The notes under the pieces were generated by a model, which did no database searches, was not told the DNA's origin, and was given only the letters and a program-made list of their open reading frames with translations. The translations under genes were made by a program, and so were the position numbers. A stretch of DNA of 64,000 nt from Molanna angustata. Taxonomy: Eukaryota; Arthropoda; Insecta; Trichoptera; Molannidae. The stretch lies in NCBI GenBank assembly GCA_963576475.1, contig OY754980.1:34463431-34527430 (forward strand), written 5' to 3'. Shown piece by piece: positions 44,349 through 56,113 of this stretch. Position 1 is the first letter of the stretch. Each line of letters starts with the position of its first letter.

Positions 44349-45231
44349 TGTCGCTATCGACATCGAGGGAGATCGCGATCCACTTCCACGCCGGCGACGC
44401 TATAGAGCTCATTGGCCCTGTTCACCACCGGACGCAGCCGCAACATCGGACAAACACAAAATATCCACCATCCATCGGGTTCAACCACTGCCCCCGAGAA
44501 TCCAACCACACACGTCAGGGCCTCCGATTGGTCTCGAAATCGGCCGCTAAGTACACTCCGTTTCAAGTCGGAGGGGCTTGTACCCCGACCCCTCGGTCCT
44601 CGTGTTGGCGTCCGAAGGTTCCGCGGGCTAACACCGGGGGCATCCGACGCAATCATCACCTGTCAGATTTGACGTCTCGTTGTCAACACAGGATGTCTGA
44701 CCCGACGTCTGCGCCGGCGGTGTGCCCGAACCACACAACAACATTCGCCACAGTTGACGAGTAACTGCCGAGCGAGACTAGAGGCGTCCGTCCTGCTCTT
44801 CTCTAAGTATAGAATGACGAGGGCACAACAGCGTCGGCCGCCCACCCCCGCCTTTACTGCCTGGGCCCTTAGAGCCGCAACCTAGGCTTATATCCCGACG
44901 CATCGGTCCTCGTGTTGGCGTCCGAAGGTTCCGCGGGCTAACACCGGGGGCATCCGACGCAATCATCACCTGTCAGATATGACGTCTAATTGTCAACACA
45001 GGATGTCTGACCCGACGTCTGCGCCGGCGGTGTGCCCGAACCACACAACAACATTCGCCACAGTTGACGAGTCACTGCCGAGCGAGACTAAAGGCGTTCG
45101 TCCTGCTCTTCTCTAAGTACAGAATTGACGAGGGCGCAACAGCGTCGGCCGCCCACCCCCGCCTTTACTGCCTAGGCCCTTAGAGCCGCAACCTAGGCCC
45201 AAAACGCTATCGACATCGCTATCGACAGTTG
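44349..45231. repeat. GC-rich block with a 310-bp tandem duplication
   Basis: Two units start near 44584 and 44894 (GGTCCTCGTGTTGGCGTCCG at 44595 and 44905) and end near 44890 and 45199. They differ at a handful of sites. The block is far richer in G and C than its surroundings and is bounded by CTGTCGCTATCGACATCG on the left and ATCGCTATCGACAG on the right. Open frames on both strands have no recognised motif. It is probably an unidentified mobile element or part of one. Confidence 0.85.
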
Positions 45232-45257
45232 GATCTCATGTGTTACATGCAACTAGT

Positions 45258-45392
45258 AGCTAGTGATGTAAATCCGCACATGAATTTTTGAAAATCCAGA
45301 GGTGCGTGCTCCGCCTGGATTCGAACATCGGTCGCGTCGACCTCACGCATGGGAGGCGACGACCTTACTTTTGGACTATCACCGCTATTACA
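45258..45392 (-). mobile_element. tRNA-derived SINE (family gamma)
   Basis: On the minus strand AGCGGTGATAGTCC opens a tRNA-like head with a B box ATGTTCGAATCC, followed by CAGGCGGAGCACGCACC. The adjoining ATGTGTTACATGCAACTAGT is related to 63331-63351. Confidence 0.6.
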
Positions 45393-47515
45393 AGATTCTC
45401 GTGACTTATCTTATATTAATTTAATATTTCTATTATTTATATGTATTCTCATAATATTCCTCTTTGAGTCTTCATAAGCGTAAAGAAATGTTTGTAACGG
45501 AGAAAGAACAGAAGAAGTAAGTTATAAAGTAAATATTTCTCTAAATTTTACTCGTGTGTGTTCTCTTTCTACTAGTATATTTCCATACAACATTAGGTAG
45601 GTTCATAATATGTTGTTGGATTCAGCTGGCAGCTTGATTCTTGTTTAATCGTCCAGAATATTTTGATGGACAAAGCAAAGTTTATGAAGGCGTACTATAG
45701 AAAGCAGAAAGTCAGCAATGTGTGGTGTCAGAGAGGACACTTGCTAATTACTTTCTCTCCGAGTTACTTCTCTGTCTTTCTGGGTGCTCTGATGTGGACT
45801 ATTTCGCTAAACTCTCGGATGTCGTCTATTCACGACGTATAATTGTTATTATTTAGAAGGAAGGAAACTCCCTGAGACGTAAATAAAATTAACTTCTCGT
45901 CTGGACAACAGATTCGAGGAATTCTTTGAACAAAATAACGGTACAATAATTATATTTTATTGTGAATTTTAGCCGGCAGCGAGTTCCATTCTATTTATGT
46001 AACATGTCTACTTTACCGAAGATCTGTGATAAATTTCAATGAAGTCTGTCAGTACTTTACCTATGACAGAATACATTAGCTACTAATTTGAAAACGGTGT
46101 TTGATAGATTAGAGGATTATACTAAGGTATGGTATTATGTAATACCTATAAGTATGGGTATTAATTCATATTTGACATGTAATCAATCAGAAATATTTTT
46201 TTAGCTACCTACTTAATATGGAAAAACCTACATGTTATCATAATATATTTATTTAATTCTTTTAAATATATTTTTCAAAGCATTTATTTCCATTTACAAT
46301 TTAATATTTGATAATTTACGGGACATCAAAGGTAAAGCACAATTTTTATACGAATATGTTAACATAATTTTTTTATTTTTCAAAGGAGCTAAGTATTTAT
46401 ATGCGATTAATATGTATATTATTGATTTATTTATTGAAATAATTACATTTCCTAAGTTAAAATGTTGTTTTAATTATAGTTTCTATTCTCTACTATGAAT
46501 TAACTTTCCTACTACAAACAAATAATGTTTAATGGGAGTGTATAAAAGAAAATAAACTGTTGTTATACAAATAGTTATATACCAAATTCGAAAAATATTT
46601 TAAATAAATATATAATAATCAAGTATTTCTAACATTTTCATGTTATCATATAAGATTATGTAACATGTTGTGACTTTTTGTACAATTCGGATGTTCAAAA
46701 AATATAATTAACTTGTGAACTGAATGAAAGTTTCTCCTAAAATAATATTTCATTAAAAGAATTAAAATTAAAACATAACGATAAACCATGGTAGGGTATT
46801 ATAGAGGAAAAGCCATTAAAAATGCACAAGATATGAAATGGTTCAGATTTTGTATTATTATCATCAGTGAGTAGGTAAATGTTGGGTTTAAGAATGTAAA
46901 TGGAAACATCCATTAATTTGAATAACAATTGTTAAGAATTTGCAAATGAACGTTAAGACAAGTTTGTTGTCGGCTGCCACAGCTCCAAACGACAGACCCT
47001 TAACAAAATATTTATATTAATCGTTCCTTCTGACACTAATGGGGTTGGTTTATCATTGTGTGAAAGTAACCATTGTACGGGCCACATATTTCATCGTATA
47101 AATATGCGAAAAATTCCCTTTTCCACTACTTTGTATAGGTATGTATATACCTACTCGAATTTCTCAGCTCGACTTTGGTAACCTAAAATGACTCTTTGTA
47201 TTCATTGTGTACATATATTATGTACTTAATACGAAACCGACCGCTGAACAAATACACATCATTATATAATAACATATTTTCTTGTGTATTGTAATAAATA
47301 TAGTGTAAGGGTTGTGGATCTACACACACATTATAATATTAATACATTTCATTCGATTGTTTGTATTCAAATTATAAGTTTTAACATGGCCAAACACAAA
47401 AATATGTTTCTGAAATATAATCATTGGATAAAACGCTTAGCATTAAATCAATTTATATCCAAGAATGTTAAATGTGTTTTAAAATATTGTTCCTGTTGTT
47501 AAATAAGTAATTTAT
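45393..47515. other. AT-rich intergenic sequence
   Basis: I see no gene, terminal repeat or tandem array in these 2.1 kb. Confidence 0.4.
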
Positions 47516-47782
47516 TTAACCCTTAATTAGGCGCATGAAGAAAATCACACAAGTAGTCGCATGGGGTCACTACTGACCCCAAAGAAATAAATGAAAATGG
47601 AGTGGGAGAAATAAATAAAACGAAGTATGTATTATCAAAAATATTTAAATGCTTTATTATAATCATGATAAAGAAACAAAAACATAAATTTGACTTTAAA
47701 CAATAAAAACACAAAACAACTTCTAATTCCTCTTAAAACTATGTATTTTTGGTAGAGCCGAGATCAACTTATAAAATAAATA

Positions 47783-47925
47783 TTATTCAGATTCATCAGC
47801 AGATTCATCTATTCTGCATCCATTGCAGTAAGCCCTGAAGTATTGCTGACGAACAAGTTTACCACACTTATGGCATTTATTTGGCACTTTTTGTCTTGAC
47901 GAACAGCGACCGCGCTCAGGAGTTA
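47783..47925 (-). pseudogene. piggyBac transposase, C-terminal Cys-rich domain
   Basis: The frame ends at the TAA at 47783-47785. The peptide ERGRCSSRQKVPNKCHKCGK followed by YFRAYCNGC gives the paired CX2C motifs of the zinc-binding tail of piggyBac transposases, which contacts the terminal repeats. The upstream side is cut off by the SINE; the preceding part of the gene is at 48086-48260. Confidence 0.75.
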
Positions 47926-48085
47926 ATAATAATAATAAACACTTCCTTGCACCCTGCGTAAGTGGCGAGTTTATTGCCTTATGGAAATTTCTTCCAACTT
48001 AACATTGTTTCCAGCCCAGAGAAGAAATATTTGCTTGAGAAATGATTTTTAATAAATTTCTCCTGTGCTGGAAATCGAACTTAAT
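47926..48085 (-). mobile_element. SINE (family alpha), truncated head, inside the piggyBac gene
   Basis: The hairpin tail (47973-47978 with 47983-47988, one mismatch) and body match the copies at 3.6 and 41.0 kb. The tRNA-like head stops just before the B box, so this is a 5'-truncated copy. Confidence 0.82.
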
Positions 48086-48260
48086 CGAATTTAATTGATG
48101 CATAACTTTCTGTATATCGTGAACCTCACGAAGCCACTTTTTTGTCGAAGAAGGGACAGCACGCTGTTGAAAACGACTTTTCTGGTAATCTTCCACTAGT
48201 TCCTCCGCTAGTTTTTTCAAGAAAATCCGCCTTATTATGTGTGCTACTCTTATCAGTATT
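48086..48260 (-). pseudogene. piggyBac transposase, segment before the Cys-rich tail
   Basis: On the minus strand IRRIFLKKLAEELVEDYQKS and RFQQRAVPSSTKKWLREVHD resemble the conserved FL-x-L-x-x-EL region that precedes the C-terminal zinc domain in piggyBac transposases. The catalytic DDD domain is absent, probably by deletion. Confidence 0.6.
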
Positions 48261-48342
48261 CGATACAGCAATAATTCATATTGAAGTTTTAAAACAAAAA
48301 AGGAATAAATTACAGAAATAAAGACAAGAATGTATAAATTAA

Positions 48343-48431
48343 ACTAGGTATAAATGAAAACACTAATTAGTTTTAGTTTCACTATTAAATAGTGAAACTA
48401 AAACTAATTAGTGTTTTCATTTATACCTAGT
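48343..48431. repeat. Perfect 89-nt palindrome
   Basis: Two 44-nt arms (ACTAGGTATAAATGAAAACA to TTTCACTATT) are exact reverse complements around a single A at 48387. The arm matches 58235-58270, and the sequence beyond (GAGTTTCACCACGAATTATC) matches 58195-58232. It is a head-to-head pair of Penelope-like terminal fragments. Confidence 0.95.
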
Positions 48432-48597
48432 ATAATGGAGTTTCACCACGAATTATCCGTCGACAAAATTAACAAGTATAAATTAAATATGCATTACAAT
48501 TATACACAAACATTAGTAACAATAAATAAATAGATATACGTAAAAACACAAAAATGAATACCTACTTAATTTTCGCCAAAAATTGTTACGTAATTGG
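48432..48597. other. Penelope-like fragment and AT-rich filler inside the piggyBac element
   Basis: Bases 48432-48475 continue the terminal repeat family (GGAGTTTCACCACGAATT then GTCGACAAAATTAAC). The rest is unassigned. Confidence 0.55.
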
Positions 48598-48975
48598 TCG
48601 CATGGGGTCAGCACCTAAGAGACCAGCGACATTTGCGTACGCGTTGATTTTCCAACCGCAACCGATTTGCATACCCCGCGGGGAGGTAGGAAGCTAGAAT
48701 GAGCGCTGTCGCGTTCCAAACACTTTATGATATTTTTTTTTCAATTTGAAACTGTCATGACCCCATTCGCCTAATTAAGGGTTAATCTTTTGGGTAAAAA
48801 AATTCATCGGTTACAAGTTTTAAGAAAACTGTTGATTGAAATTCTTCGGGTGCTTTTCAGTAAATATTTTGGATTGTATTTATTTTAGAGGCGATTTGAT
48901 AAATCCAATTTAATAATAAGACATATACGTTTTATACACAGGTAAGCTTTCTTATACTTATATTTTTAAATTACA

Positions 48976-49400
48976 AAACTATGACGTATGCCAGTGAAAC
49001 TTGGACGTGGCAAAAGATGCATGAAAGTAGAATAAATTTTAAAGAAATAAGATTCATGTAGCATTACAATTAAAATGACATTAAAAGAGGGTGAAACAAC
49101 GACATATGATAGAATATTAGAAGTACGATGGAAGTTATTGCCCTTAGGAGGTTTGGGCATATTGAAAGAATGAACGACTGACCAAAAAATATAGAGAGCT
49201 GTAAGAGATGGAGTGAAAAAGGAAAGAAATGGCATGACCATGTGAATGCTATTTTGAAAAAAAGATACATGAGAGCTTGAAAACTCGACGAGCATGTATA
49301 ATACGATGCATGGATGATGGATGTAAACGAAGTCATGAATTTGTGCAAAAATAGTAGTGTATAGCGCTCGGTTCTATCCGTTTACCCCGCTAGGCATATA
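48976..49400 (+). pseudogene. Decayed LINE ORF2 end (family X)
   Basis: Plus-strand fragments YASETWTWQKMHESRIN, RRFGHIERMND, KKWHDHVNAILKK and RSVLSVYPARHI correspond in order to the copies at 56.1-56.9 and 25.2 kb. Several stops and frameshifts separate them, so this is the oldest of the three. Confidence 0.75.
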
Positions 49401-50207
49401 AATTGACAGTATTAATGTAGGTTCATTTGTATGTTCAAATTTGTGGTAGGTACCTTTTCTTAAATTAAAAACAATCAACTCTTGCTTCTTGCTTGCTATA
49501 AAAATAAATTAGGATTAGGTATAATTATTCCACATCGAGTATTGCAAATTCTTGGTGCACTTTTTACTTTCTAGAAGTATCAAAAGATCTATTGTGGATA
49601 TTTTTCCACTGTCCCCCTAAATAACAAGCAAGTACAAATGTATGATCCAAAATAGACATCGTTTTCTATTTGTTGTCTTATAATATTATGATAGAAGATG
49701 TGTTGTGTTTTGCTACAATCGGTGACGAGTCATTTTCCACTTATCTTTTCTCATTATCACCATACATTTCTATTCACCTCACCTACAGCTTCATAACTAC
49801 ATACTGCTCCAAGTCCCTCTTCAAGAACAATTCAAAATAATTTGGCCTGATCCTTGTCTTGATAAGGGTCTACGTCTACATACAGTCTACACTATTATAT
49901 GTACATACATACATAGATACTTATCTACATATATTCATACCGACAAAACTTTAGCTTCACTTTAACATTGACTGCCATATCTACATATATAATATAAATC
50001 AGTGGTTTCCAAACTGAGGTCAGACTCAAGAAGGCCACTCATAACATAATATAATGTGATTAGTTACTAAATAATTACTGGGATGTTACCAAACCATCAT
50101 TTCGTGTTTTTTTTTCGTATTTGTCAAAGAGATTAGTATTTTTTTATTAATTTTTTGAATATGTGATGACTTCAGATTTGCAAAAAATTAAAAAGAAATT
50201 GTAAGGC
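49401..50207. other. Intergenic sequence
   Basis: No recognisable feature apart from (CATA)-like words near 49905. Confidence 0.4.
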
Positions 50208-50211
50208 TTAA

Positions 50212-50654
50212 GGGGGCGACTGCTGCAATTTTACCTATTTTTCAATATGATATAGCATCATTAATTCTAATCAAATCATTTTGAAAAAAAAAATATTTAG
50301 ATAGTTTTGATATTAATAAAGAAATATTATTACCTTAACTTTTTGATTTCTAGATAAATTCGTGTAGAAAAATAATAGTATATCCCATATTCAAAGTTTA
50401 TCTTATATTTTTAATAAACTATAAGGTGTACATTAAATTAAGTTTTTTTTAGAAATATAAGATAAATGTCAAAAATCGGTGTATGCTTATTATTTTTCTA
50501 CAAGAATACACACAGAACATAATTAAAAAGTTAAGTTATATTTTTCTTTATTAAAACCCAAACTAATTAAGTCATTTTTTTCAACACGATTCGATTTGTA
50601 GTAATGATGTAATATCGAATTGAAAAAATAGGTACGTTGGCAGCAGTCGCCCCC
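50212..50654. mobile_element. Palindromic MITE, TTAA family (copy B)
   Basis: GGGGGCGACTGCTGC and its complement bound a 443-bp palindromic element related along its length to copy A (5924-6610). TTAA precedes it at 50208-50211; the right flank is TTTA, a decayed site. Confidence 0.87.
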
Positions 50655-51575
50655 TTTATTCAAAAACGAGTAAGGAAGTAGATACTCTAAAATGACCAGC
50701 TGTGGTCCTCTTTACTGAAAATCTGATCCTTATTTCTATTCATACGTTAAGAACTTACCAGTAAAGGAAAATAATGTAAGTTTTGATCATAATAGTTGAT
50801 AATTTGAATATACACAGGTGACAGATAGATAATTTCTAAATGAAAATTTGAAATTGGGAACAGATTCTAGTGTACAGAGTAAGGATTAAACTGGTTACCT
50901 CTTGATGTTTAAATACGATCCTAATTTCTAATTCTCGCTTAGAACGTTCATTATTACCTGTCGCCAGCGAACATTAAAATCGCTATTTATAAAAATACCT
51001 CTTAACGCCTATTTGTTCATAATAAAGGTAGGTTAAGCAAAAAATTGAAATTGGAATCGCATTTGAATTTCAAGAGTATGTCACCAGGAAACGAGTGGCA
51101 AGAAATTTGTGGTAATTATTGTGTACAATGCACCATAAATTATAAGTGTAGTTGAGATATCGGAATTATATGAAAAATTTTGTTGTTTTCATGAAGGCAT
51201 AGGTACTTATATTTTATTTATTTTATTGATATATTGAACCAAGAGTTTATTATATTATTAACAAATGTATCTATATTGAATTACATTTGTTTTGGGTTCT
51301 TTTAAGTAGGTACAATTAATTAGGTAAAATATTAAGCAATTGATGGAGGCAGAAAAAATTATGTATGATTTATGATAAGTTTTGTAATATGAAGATTGGA
51401 GTAGGTAATAGGTTTGAGAAACATAGATATCTAAATCACACCTAATAATGTAATTATGAAATCGTCTAAATTATTCCTCAACTAAACTATCTTGAATAGG
51501 TAACTAATGGTCTAGTCCGCAATGATTATGTAACAACTGATGCGAATGAATATTCATTACTAAACATTGTTATAT
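50655..51575. other. Intergenic sequence
   Basis: No recognisable feature. Confidence 0.4.
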
Positions 51576-51650
51576 TCGAAGCCTTCCTGACTCAGATGGT
51601 TAAATGTCTGACTTATAATCCGAAGGAATCAAATATTATGAAACATAGAC
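51576..51650 (+). mobile_element. SINE head remnant
   Basis: GCCTTCCTGACTCAGATGG and TTAAATGTCTGACTTATAAT resemble the tRNA-like head of family beta. The B box is decayed. Confidence 0.4.
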
Positions 51651-52084
51651 GATATCAAAGTATGTAGGTATCCTCATTCAATGGTGGATCGCTGTGAATA
51701 AAAACATAATGAGTTTTTCATAAATTTCCGCCTACCTACTTTAAGAAATAATAATATACGCGTCTGTGAGTAGTTGGCAACAACATTAAAATCAGACTTC
51801 CCGCTTGTCATTCGATATACCGCGCAAGTTGGTTGAAGTTTCGAACGTTCTAACGGAATGAACTAACGGATCAATGGTCAGGATACAACAGTAGTGATAA
51901 CCCAAGGAAAAAATATTTATTTATTTATTTATTATATATATTTTATTTGTAGTTTTAATTGCTTGTTTATTTATTTATGCATTGACTAGTTTTTTTAATT
52001 ATTTACTTATTTATGCATTAATGAACGATAAAATAAACGGAAAAAAATTGAAAATAATCTGAATATAAATAAAGTAAACGTCGT
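51651..52084. other. Intergenic sequence
   Basis: (TTTA)n runs near 51917-51990; nothing else recognised. Confidence 0.4.
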
Positions 52085-52185
52085 TATATCCCAGCATATA
52101 GGGTAACCAGCGACAGGTTTGCGGAAGCGCATAACCTAATAAAATTAAGCACTGCACATGCGCATCTTATATTTGTTCGCGTGTT
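52085..52185 (+). repeat. Dispersed repeat, paired with 26305-26410
   Basis: Shares GGGTAACCAGCGACAGG and GCATAACCTAATAAAA with the earlier copy. A splice-donor-like AAAGGTAAGTGG lies downstream at about 52337, without further exon evidence. Confidence 0.65.
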
Positions 52186-52485
52186 TGTGATGACCGCTAA
52201 ATTGATAAAAAACCAGCTTATTTTCAACCGCTACCTTCACCACATATTTGCCATCTCCACGTCTTCATCACCATCAAAAATGCTCTATAACACTGCAGGA
52301 GAAGAGTGTCCTCTGCCCAAGGATCCGCCAGCCAATTAAAGGTAAGTGGATTATTTCCTTTTGGCTTATATACGAGGTGTCATAATTATCGAACTGCAGT
52401 GTATAAAAGTATTATAAAACAAATACCTATACCTAATCAAATTAGTAAAACAAACTATGAACCAGCGAATCCCCACTACACCACA

Positions 52486-52533
52486 AACGTGCATACATAC
52501 ATACATACATACATACATACATACATACATACA

Positions 52534-52562
<29 letters not shown>
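52486..52562. repeat. (CATA)n microsatellite
   Basis: About 19 perfect tetranucleotide units. Confidence 0.97.
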
Positions 52563-52565
<3 letters not shown>

Positions 52566-52609
52566 AGGAAATGCTGGAATAGGAGGGGGACAAGTGGAAA
52601 CACATATTA

Positions 52610-52760
52610 TGTTTGAGACACAGTTTTTAATTATGTTTTCAGTCTGGATCTGTGAGACGAATAATATCGTAAGTCTCCAGAATGTGTCAACTTGCTTGTT
52701 ATTGGGTACCTACGTGTCAATTTAATATTTTATGTACATATATAGTAGGTACCTGTTATT
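52610..52760 (+). mobile_element. SINE (family beta) body, head missing
   Basis: GTCTGGATCTGTGAGACGA, GTAAGTCTCCAGAATGTG and TAGTAGGTACCTGTTA align with the SINE split by the Gypsy element and serve as its undisturbed reference. Confidence 0.82.
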
Positions 52761-52762
52761 TG

Positions 52763-53117
52763 CCCGAAAATATTCAGCATTTTCATGAAATGACTTTGTT
52801 AAACTATTTTTGATTTAAATATTTTAAAATGAAAACTTGATAATTCAATGCCATTTAACATATGTAAGTGATGTGCTTTTTTAGTCACTTAAAAACAAAA
52901 ATAACAAAATTCATGTTTCATGTTGGGGTCACTTTGAAATATTTGATAGTTAAAAAAATTGAGAAAACCTACAACTATTTAGATATCCTTCAAAATCTAA
53001 TAGGGTCTAACCGAGCATTAGATAAACAAAATCGCAATATTTCAAAATAATCGAATGAGTACTTTCCACTTCAATGCGAAAAGTACTCATACGACGCATA
53101 TAGTACACAGCACATGT
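52763..53117 (+). repeat. Dispersed repeat, paired with 42718-43045
   Basis: Second copy of the approximately 330-bp repeat described at 42.7 kb, directly after a SINE body. Confidence 0.8.
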
Positions 53118-54440
53118 AAAAAAAAAAACTTTTTTTTGGTTAAATAATTAGAGAAGTAGGTACAATTATTTATTTGTAGCTACATAAATTCTAAACTAAT
53201 TTATTTAACTTTAATTTTTGATAGTTATTGATGGAATTTCAATTAATTCAATATTTTAAAATAATTGACTACAACCTTGAAAAATTTATCGTGGAATAAT
53301 AAATAAATTGTTTTGATTTTAGATATTAAAAAAAATACTGAATGAATGAATGAATAATATATTTCCAATAGTACATATACCAAAGGAACAAAATTTCAGT
53401 TTAATTTTTACCTAAATAAAAATTTCTTATTTTTTTCACACATTTATATACTATTAATTTGTATTTTTATAATGAACCTAGAGCAAAACGTGAGACTTCA
53501 ATATTCTGATTCAATATATTTGTTAATCAGTATCATTGCAAGGGTGCAATGTGAAAGATATAATGTATAGGTAGGTACATATATAACTAATAATTCGTCT
53601 CGATAATTTATGGAATATTTAGGTAAATGCTTGATTTGGACCTGATTCATGTTGGTATTTGAGTTGAAGGACTGACGTAAAATTTGAATAGAAAAAAGAA
53701 TCCTTCGGATGTTGCTATATTATACTGATGAAATAGAAGTACATAGAGATATGAATTTTACACAATATTTATTGGTACAAGATCAAAGTATTAAATAAAT
53801 ACATCACATCTTCTTATTGCTTCGTACCAAATTTAGGGCGTGATAGACCGTACATCTCATACATGCTAAAGAACTACCCCAATATATTATAAATTCGATA
53901 GGATGTAAAATTTGTACTCCAATATATTTTATATATAGCACGTGTGATAAATTTATCTAAAAATACTAAGAGATCTATTAATTCCACGTTTTTTTTCCAT
54001 TAAACCATTCATATTGGAAAATAATAAATTTTATCGATATCACTAAAAAATATTGTTCCCCTTCGTGGTTAAATATCTGACTTCTGAGCCTCGAAAGTAC
54101 CAGGTTCGATTCCCGATTTATATTAAAATATTTGAGATGGGCTGGGCATAAGAAGCATTCGATTACTCAAGAAAGTCATTGTTTGGTCTTTCACTTATCG
54201 ATGGAGTATGATAAAGATTATGGCCGTGTTCACCAACGAATATAAAATGGATCATCAATTAGGTATATGTACCGGCTCGGAGATCAAATCCTTGAGTGCA
54301 TCACTCAATGAATTTGCATTTCGCCAACTAAAAACCAACATTCTTAATTGAGCTCAACTCTCCAATTCCGATGTACAGGAGTACGAATTCAAGTTAAATT
54401 ATATAGAAATACTAGTAAAAGATTTGGGCTGTCCTCCCCC
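53118..54440. other. AT-rich intergenic sequence with a SINE head remnant
   Basis: At 54055-54125 a family-beta head remnant shows TATCTGACTTCTGAGCC and a B box (AGGTTCGATTCCC). The rest is featureless. Confidence 0.45.
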
Positions 54441-55267
54441 TCACTCATCCGCCCTGAACCAGCCTGATTGGCCAATAAATGTCATAATGTCTCCTATATC
54501 GGCAGACGCTATGTCAATCAGATCATTATAGAAGAAACTTCCCAAGGACTTTCTTCTATTTCTAGAGAGAGCAGGACAGTGACAGAGGAAATGGACCACA
54601 GTCTCTTCCTCTTCTTCGTCTTGGCATGCTCTGCAGTAATCGTATGCCTCCAGCCCCAGCCTTCTGGCATGCTTACCTATGAGCCAGTGTCCCGTTAATA
54701 CCGATACGATTCTGGCTAGTAAATCCCTTCTGAACGTGAGTAGTTCTCTGGTTCTTCTGAGGTCATATTTTGGCCATGTTTGCCTGGCAATGGAGCATGT
54801 GCTTTCTTCCAACCATCTCTGATTAGCACAGGCTGTCGTCGTCTCACTTACCCGAAGTTTACATGTTGCCATGGGGACTCCAGGTCTATGTTTGATTGTA
54901 TCTGGAGATAGCAGGGTACCTGCTCTGGCGAGTTCATCTGCCCTGCAATTCCCTGCTATATTGCTGTGACCCGGTACCCACATGATATGTAGATTGAACC
55001 GCCCCGCTGTATCGTTTAAGATTCTGCGACAGTTCAAGGCCACTCTAGAAGTTGTGCTTACACCCTTTAAGGCTCTAATAGCCGCTTGGCTGTCTGTGAG
55101 GATACGGACATCGCTGTTTGACACTGCGTTGCCTTGTATCCATTCTGCTGCTTCCTGAATTGCCAAGATTTCTGCTTGGAAAACACTACAGTGATCCGGC
55201 AACCTATGTTTTTGAAACTGTTTGAAAAGAATTATTATATCATCACTAGGTATATTCGCTGTAGTTT
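54441..55267 (-). pseudogene. 5'-truncated LINE ORF2: RNase H domain and Cys-His tail
   Basis: The open frame runs from just inside a TAA near 55268 to the stop at 54441. It encodes a RNase H domain with VFQAEILAIQEAAEWI (catalytic Glu), RILTDSQAAIRAL (catalytic Asp), VPGHSNIAGNCRADELA and, at the C-terminus, YCRACQDEEEEETVVHFLCH, a CX2C-H-C finger. A RNase H domain after the reverse transcriptase is typical of the I/R1/Loa side of the LINEs. The first catalytic Asp region and everything upstream are missing, so the copy is a truncated insertion. The 253-codon frame is otherwise undamaged, suggesting a fairly young event. Confidence 0.85.
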
Positions 55268-56113
55268 ACAAACTCTACCCTTGCTAACAGCGCATTGTGC
55301 ATACCGCCATTATTATTTTCATTGACAGCAATTATTATTATGCTGTTTTAAATGAACTTCAATTTTATTTAACAAATACAAAAATCAATATTTGGACATA
55401 TGGATAAATTATTTTGTTCATGTCGCTCAGGGTATAACGCGCTTCTGTCTTTTTCATAAGAAAATTCAACCATTTTCACAAACCCAGTATTTCGTGATAA
55501 TAATATATCTAGATACTATGTGAATCAAATATAATATAAAATATCGCACAGATTTTAAGTAACTACAAGAGGATATTGTACTGAAATGTAAAAATTTTAG
55601 TTATAAAATACGTTGATGAATGATTTGATGCACAATAGATCGTTACTTAAGTTTTGATGCGCCGGCATCACTTAATGGTGGTAAGATTGTTTGCTGACTT
55701 CATAAAAAAAATGCTATTGCGCTAAGAAACCTTGGTGAAAGCTGGGGTAGGAGATTATATATGTGATGGTTAGATGATATTACATATACAGCGTTAAGGA
55801 GTAGTCAATTGAAGAACGGCGGCTGAAAGCAGAGGAGTTGGAGGCTAATGTTGAAGGAGGACAATAGTCGATATTTGGGTTGTTCTTCTTGTGCCGCTAA
55901 TAACGGAGGTTGGCGACTTTAAACTGTTTCCATTTTATAATAATACTTGTGATGTTGTTTTGTCATTTGAGTCTTTTTAATTTCCTTTTTCAATTCAATC
56001 TTCAGAATAGTAAAAAATAAATACTAGTCTACATATTATGTGAGTTTTGCATTGTTCTAAGTGCGTTTTCAGAATCAAATCAAATATCAATCATTATAAT
56101 TACATACGTACCA
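55268..56113. other. Intergenic sequence
   Basis: No recognisable feature. Confidence 0.4.

Larger units (their letters stand above)
47520..48781 (-). mobile_element. piggyBac-like transposon remnant with TTAA sites
   Basis: TTAA at 47516-47519 and 48782-48785 flanks perfect 14-bp terminal inverted repeats CCCTTAATTAGGCG. The subterminal word GTCGCATGGGGTCA occurs near both ends (47556 and 48598). The element is internally deleted and carries two transposase pieces on the minus strand, a SINE (47926-48085) and a palindromic insertion (48343-48431). Confidence 0.9.

Noticed and set aside
52306..52566. An 86-codon open frame ending in a Thr-Tyr-Ile-His repeat
   Set aside because: The second half is the (CATA)n microsatellite and the first half has no motif.
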